NCBI GenBank assembly: GCA_024697885.1 | Contig: JAILSA010000099.1 | Span: 1-14,359, forward strand | Reading direction: 5' to 3' | Length of the DNA stretch: 14,359 nt | Source: Eubacterium sp. | Lineage (GTDB): Bacteria > Bacillota > Clostridia > Lachnospirales > Lachnospiraceae | Part shown: piece after piece, positions 13,188 through 14,359 of the stretch | Numbering within the stretch: the first letter of the stretch is position 1 | Layout: every line of letters begins with the position of its first letter | Notes under the pieces: model-generated | The model's database searches: none | Seen by the model: the letters and a program-made list of their open reading frames with translations, nothing else | What the model was told of the DNA's origin: nothing | Made by a program: the position numbers and the translations under genes

Positions 13188-14359
13188 TCAGCCTCCTAAT
13201 TTTTCTATCACATGCTCTAGCATTTCCGAAATTGTTGTAATGTATCTGGCAGAGGCATCGTAACAGCGCTGGAATTTAATCAGGTCGGAAAGTTCCTCAT
13301 CGGTGGAAACTCCCATAACATCCTGTCTCTCCACGTCTAGACTGTTAACAGTTGCCTGCTGATTTGTCACAATACCATTCCAAACACTTCCCACATTGGC
13401 CAGGTTGCTGCACATTCCCACATAATAGTCTAATGCGCTGTAGCTGGTCAGGGAGTTTGGCTCCAGAGTTCCCAGCTCCTGGTTGAAGCTCTGGGCGATG
13501 GCCTGCAACTCCACATTGGCATATCCACCGTAGTTTCCACTGGTCTCCGTGTACTTGGTTGGCAGTGTAGATGAATCCTGCAAAACCACGGGATTGATTA
13601 CCAACTGATCAATGCTGTAAAGAGAATATTCATTCTCCAAATCCTCTTCATTATAGAGATAGACCTCCTGTTCTGAATAAGTTCCATCCTCATTCAAAAT
13701 ACTCAGGGTGGTCTTTGTGTATCTGTCAATTCCTCTTCTGGAAAAAAGTTCCGCTCCAATGGTATTGTTTCCATCGTCTCCCATGAGGCAATTATCCACA
13801 TCCAAAATCATAGCCGTGCTGCCGTCCTCGAGGGTAACCTCCTTGTTAGGACAGAGTAGGTCGTTAATGGCAGTAACAATACCGTGTACCAGGGTATCTA
13901 ACTGACTCTGGACCGTCATCACTACGGAAGGCTCAATGGTGTCATTGTAAACCTCTAAGTCTTTGCCGTACTGGTCTAGGGCCCTGTCGTAAGCATCCTG
14001 GTTAAAACTTCCATCTTCATTTAAGTAAGCTGGATCGTCTACCTGAGGCTTTACTGGCACATCGGAATACTTGGCCAAATAAGTTCCTCGGGCAACCATT
14101 AAGCCCCTCAGAGAACCAATATCTGTATTGGTAGCTGAGGAATAGGTTAAACTGGTATGTAAAAAAAAGTCCCCTCCGTTGGTCCATACTGGTTTCAGGA
14201 GCTTGGAGGTAGTACTCTCATAGTCCGTTTTCAAAAAATACTGGTTGACGGAATCAAGAAGGAAGGCTCCTTCCGAGTAAATATTTATGGTTCCGTCCTT
14301 GTCCTCTGACACTTCAATATTAATAATCTTACTCAAATCATCTAAGGCCTGATTTCTCT
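13188..14359 (-). CDS. flgK: FlgK hook-associated protein (HAP1), C-terminal part (start beyond right edge)
   Basis: The frame is open to the right edge. About 389 residues are visible, beginning RNQALDDLSKIINIEV, which matches the conserved FlgK segment that follows the N-terminal coiled region. So perhaps 200 residues are missing. A TTG at 14336 could be misread as a start but is internal. AELFSRRGIDRYT and the C-terminal DLIKFQRCYDASARYITTISE are standard FlgK, so this is the more canonical of the two copies. It contains four cysteines and a linker near 95-130 rich in Asp, Asn and Tyr. It stops 4 nt before the second flgK. Confidence 0.94.
   Translation of the reverse strand, partial: RNQALDDLSKIINIEVSEDKDGTINIYSEGAFLLDSVNQYFLKTDYESTTSKLLKPVWTNGGDFFLHTSLTYSSATNTDIGSLRGLMVARGTYLAKYSDVPVKPQVDDPAYLNEDGSFNQDAYDRALDQYGKDLEVYNDTIEPSVVMTVQSQLDTLVHGIVTAINDLLCPNKEVTLEDGSTAMILDVDNCLMGDDGNNTIGAELFSRRGIDRYTKTTLSILNEDGTYSEQEVYLYNEEDLENEYSLYSIDQLVINPVVLQDSSTLPTKYTETSGNYGGYANVELQAIAQSFNQELGTLEPNSLTSYSALDYYVGMCSNLANVGSVWNGIVTNQQATVNSLDVERQDVMGVSTDEELSDLIKFQRCYDASARYITTISEMLEHVIEKLGG

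Noticed and set aside
13188..14336. Reading the right-edge gene as a complete 382-residue protein starting at TTG 14336.
   Set aside because: The frame continues upstream to the edge and the upstream residues match the conserved internal FlgK segment, so the true start is outside the window.

Overview
The window is a late flagellar gene block from a motile, low-GC Gram-positive bacterium. It is most likely an anaerobic member of the Clostridia, probably Lachnospirales, but I did not identify the species. Three things support this: the gene order closely follows the Bacillus/Clostridium flgK-flgL-fliW-csrA / flaG-fliD-fliS-fliT / flagellin order; ribosome binding sites of the AGGAGG type are strong throughout; and the secreted axial proteins contain cysteines, which aerobes usually avoid.

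Reading right to left on the minus strand: the C-terminal part of a first flgK (cut by the right edge), a complete divergent second flgK, flgL, fliW and csrA, ending in a strong intrinsic terminator (9063-9092). A sigma-28 (SigD/FliA-type) promoter is interleaved with that terminator and starts flaG-fliD-fliS-[FlgN/FliT-like chaperone], which ends in an AT-rich hairpin (5170-5203). Next comes flagellin B (4267-5070), with its own sigma-28 promoter and a UUCG-loop terminator. Then two tandem licD-family genes lie on the PLUS strand (2225-4193). Then comes flagellin A (1217-2020), minus strand again, with its own sigma-28 promoter and terminator. Last is the N-terminal part of a Maf/DUF115 motility-associated glycosyltransferase, running off the left edge.

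How the genes work together: FlgK, FlgL and FliD form the hook-filament junction and cap. FliS and the FlgN/FliT-like protein are export chaperones. FlaG modulates the filament. The two flagellins (about 84% identical by eye) build the filament. Maf, and possibly the LicD pair, would decorate the filament. FliW and CsrA form the partner-switch that limits flagellin translation. Both flagellin leaders show a GGA in a hairpin loop plus a GGA in the Shine-Dalgarno, the arrangement expected of a CsrA target. Three sigma-28 promoters share exactly 15-nt spacing.

The least ordinary part is the licD pair nested head-on between two near-identical flagellin genes and next to maf. It suggests a phospho-substituent (phosphocholine or similar) on flagellin or its glycan. 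It is also flanked by direct repeats (the flagellin genes) that could recombine and delete it. Other oddities: a roughly 240-residue insert in FliD, two dissimilar FlgKs, a conserved cysteine in both flagellins, a long hairpin between fliD and fliS, and a flagellin terminator directly in front of maf. No tRNA, rRNA, CRISPR array or insertion sequence was seen. No gene-free gap exceeds 300 bp.
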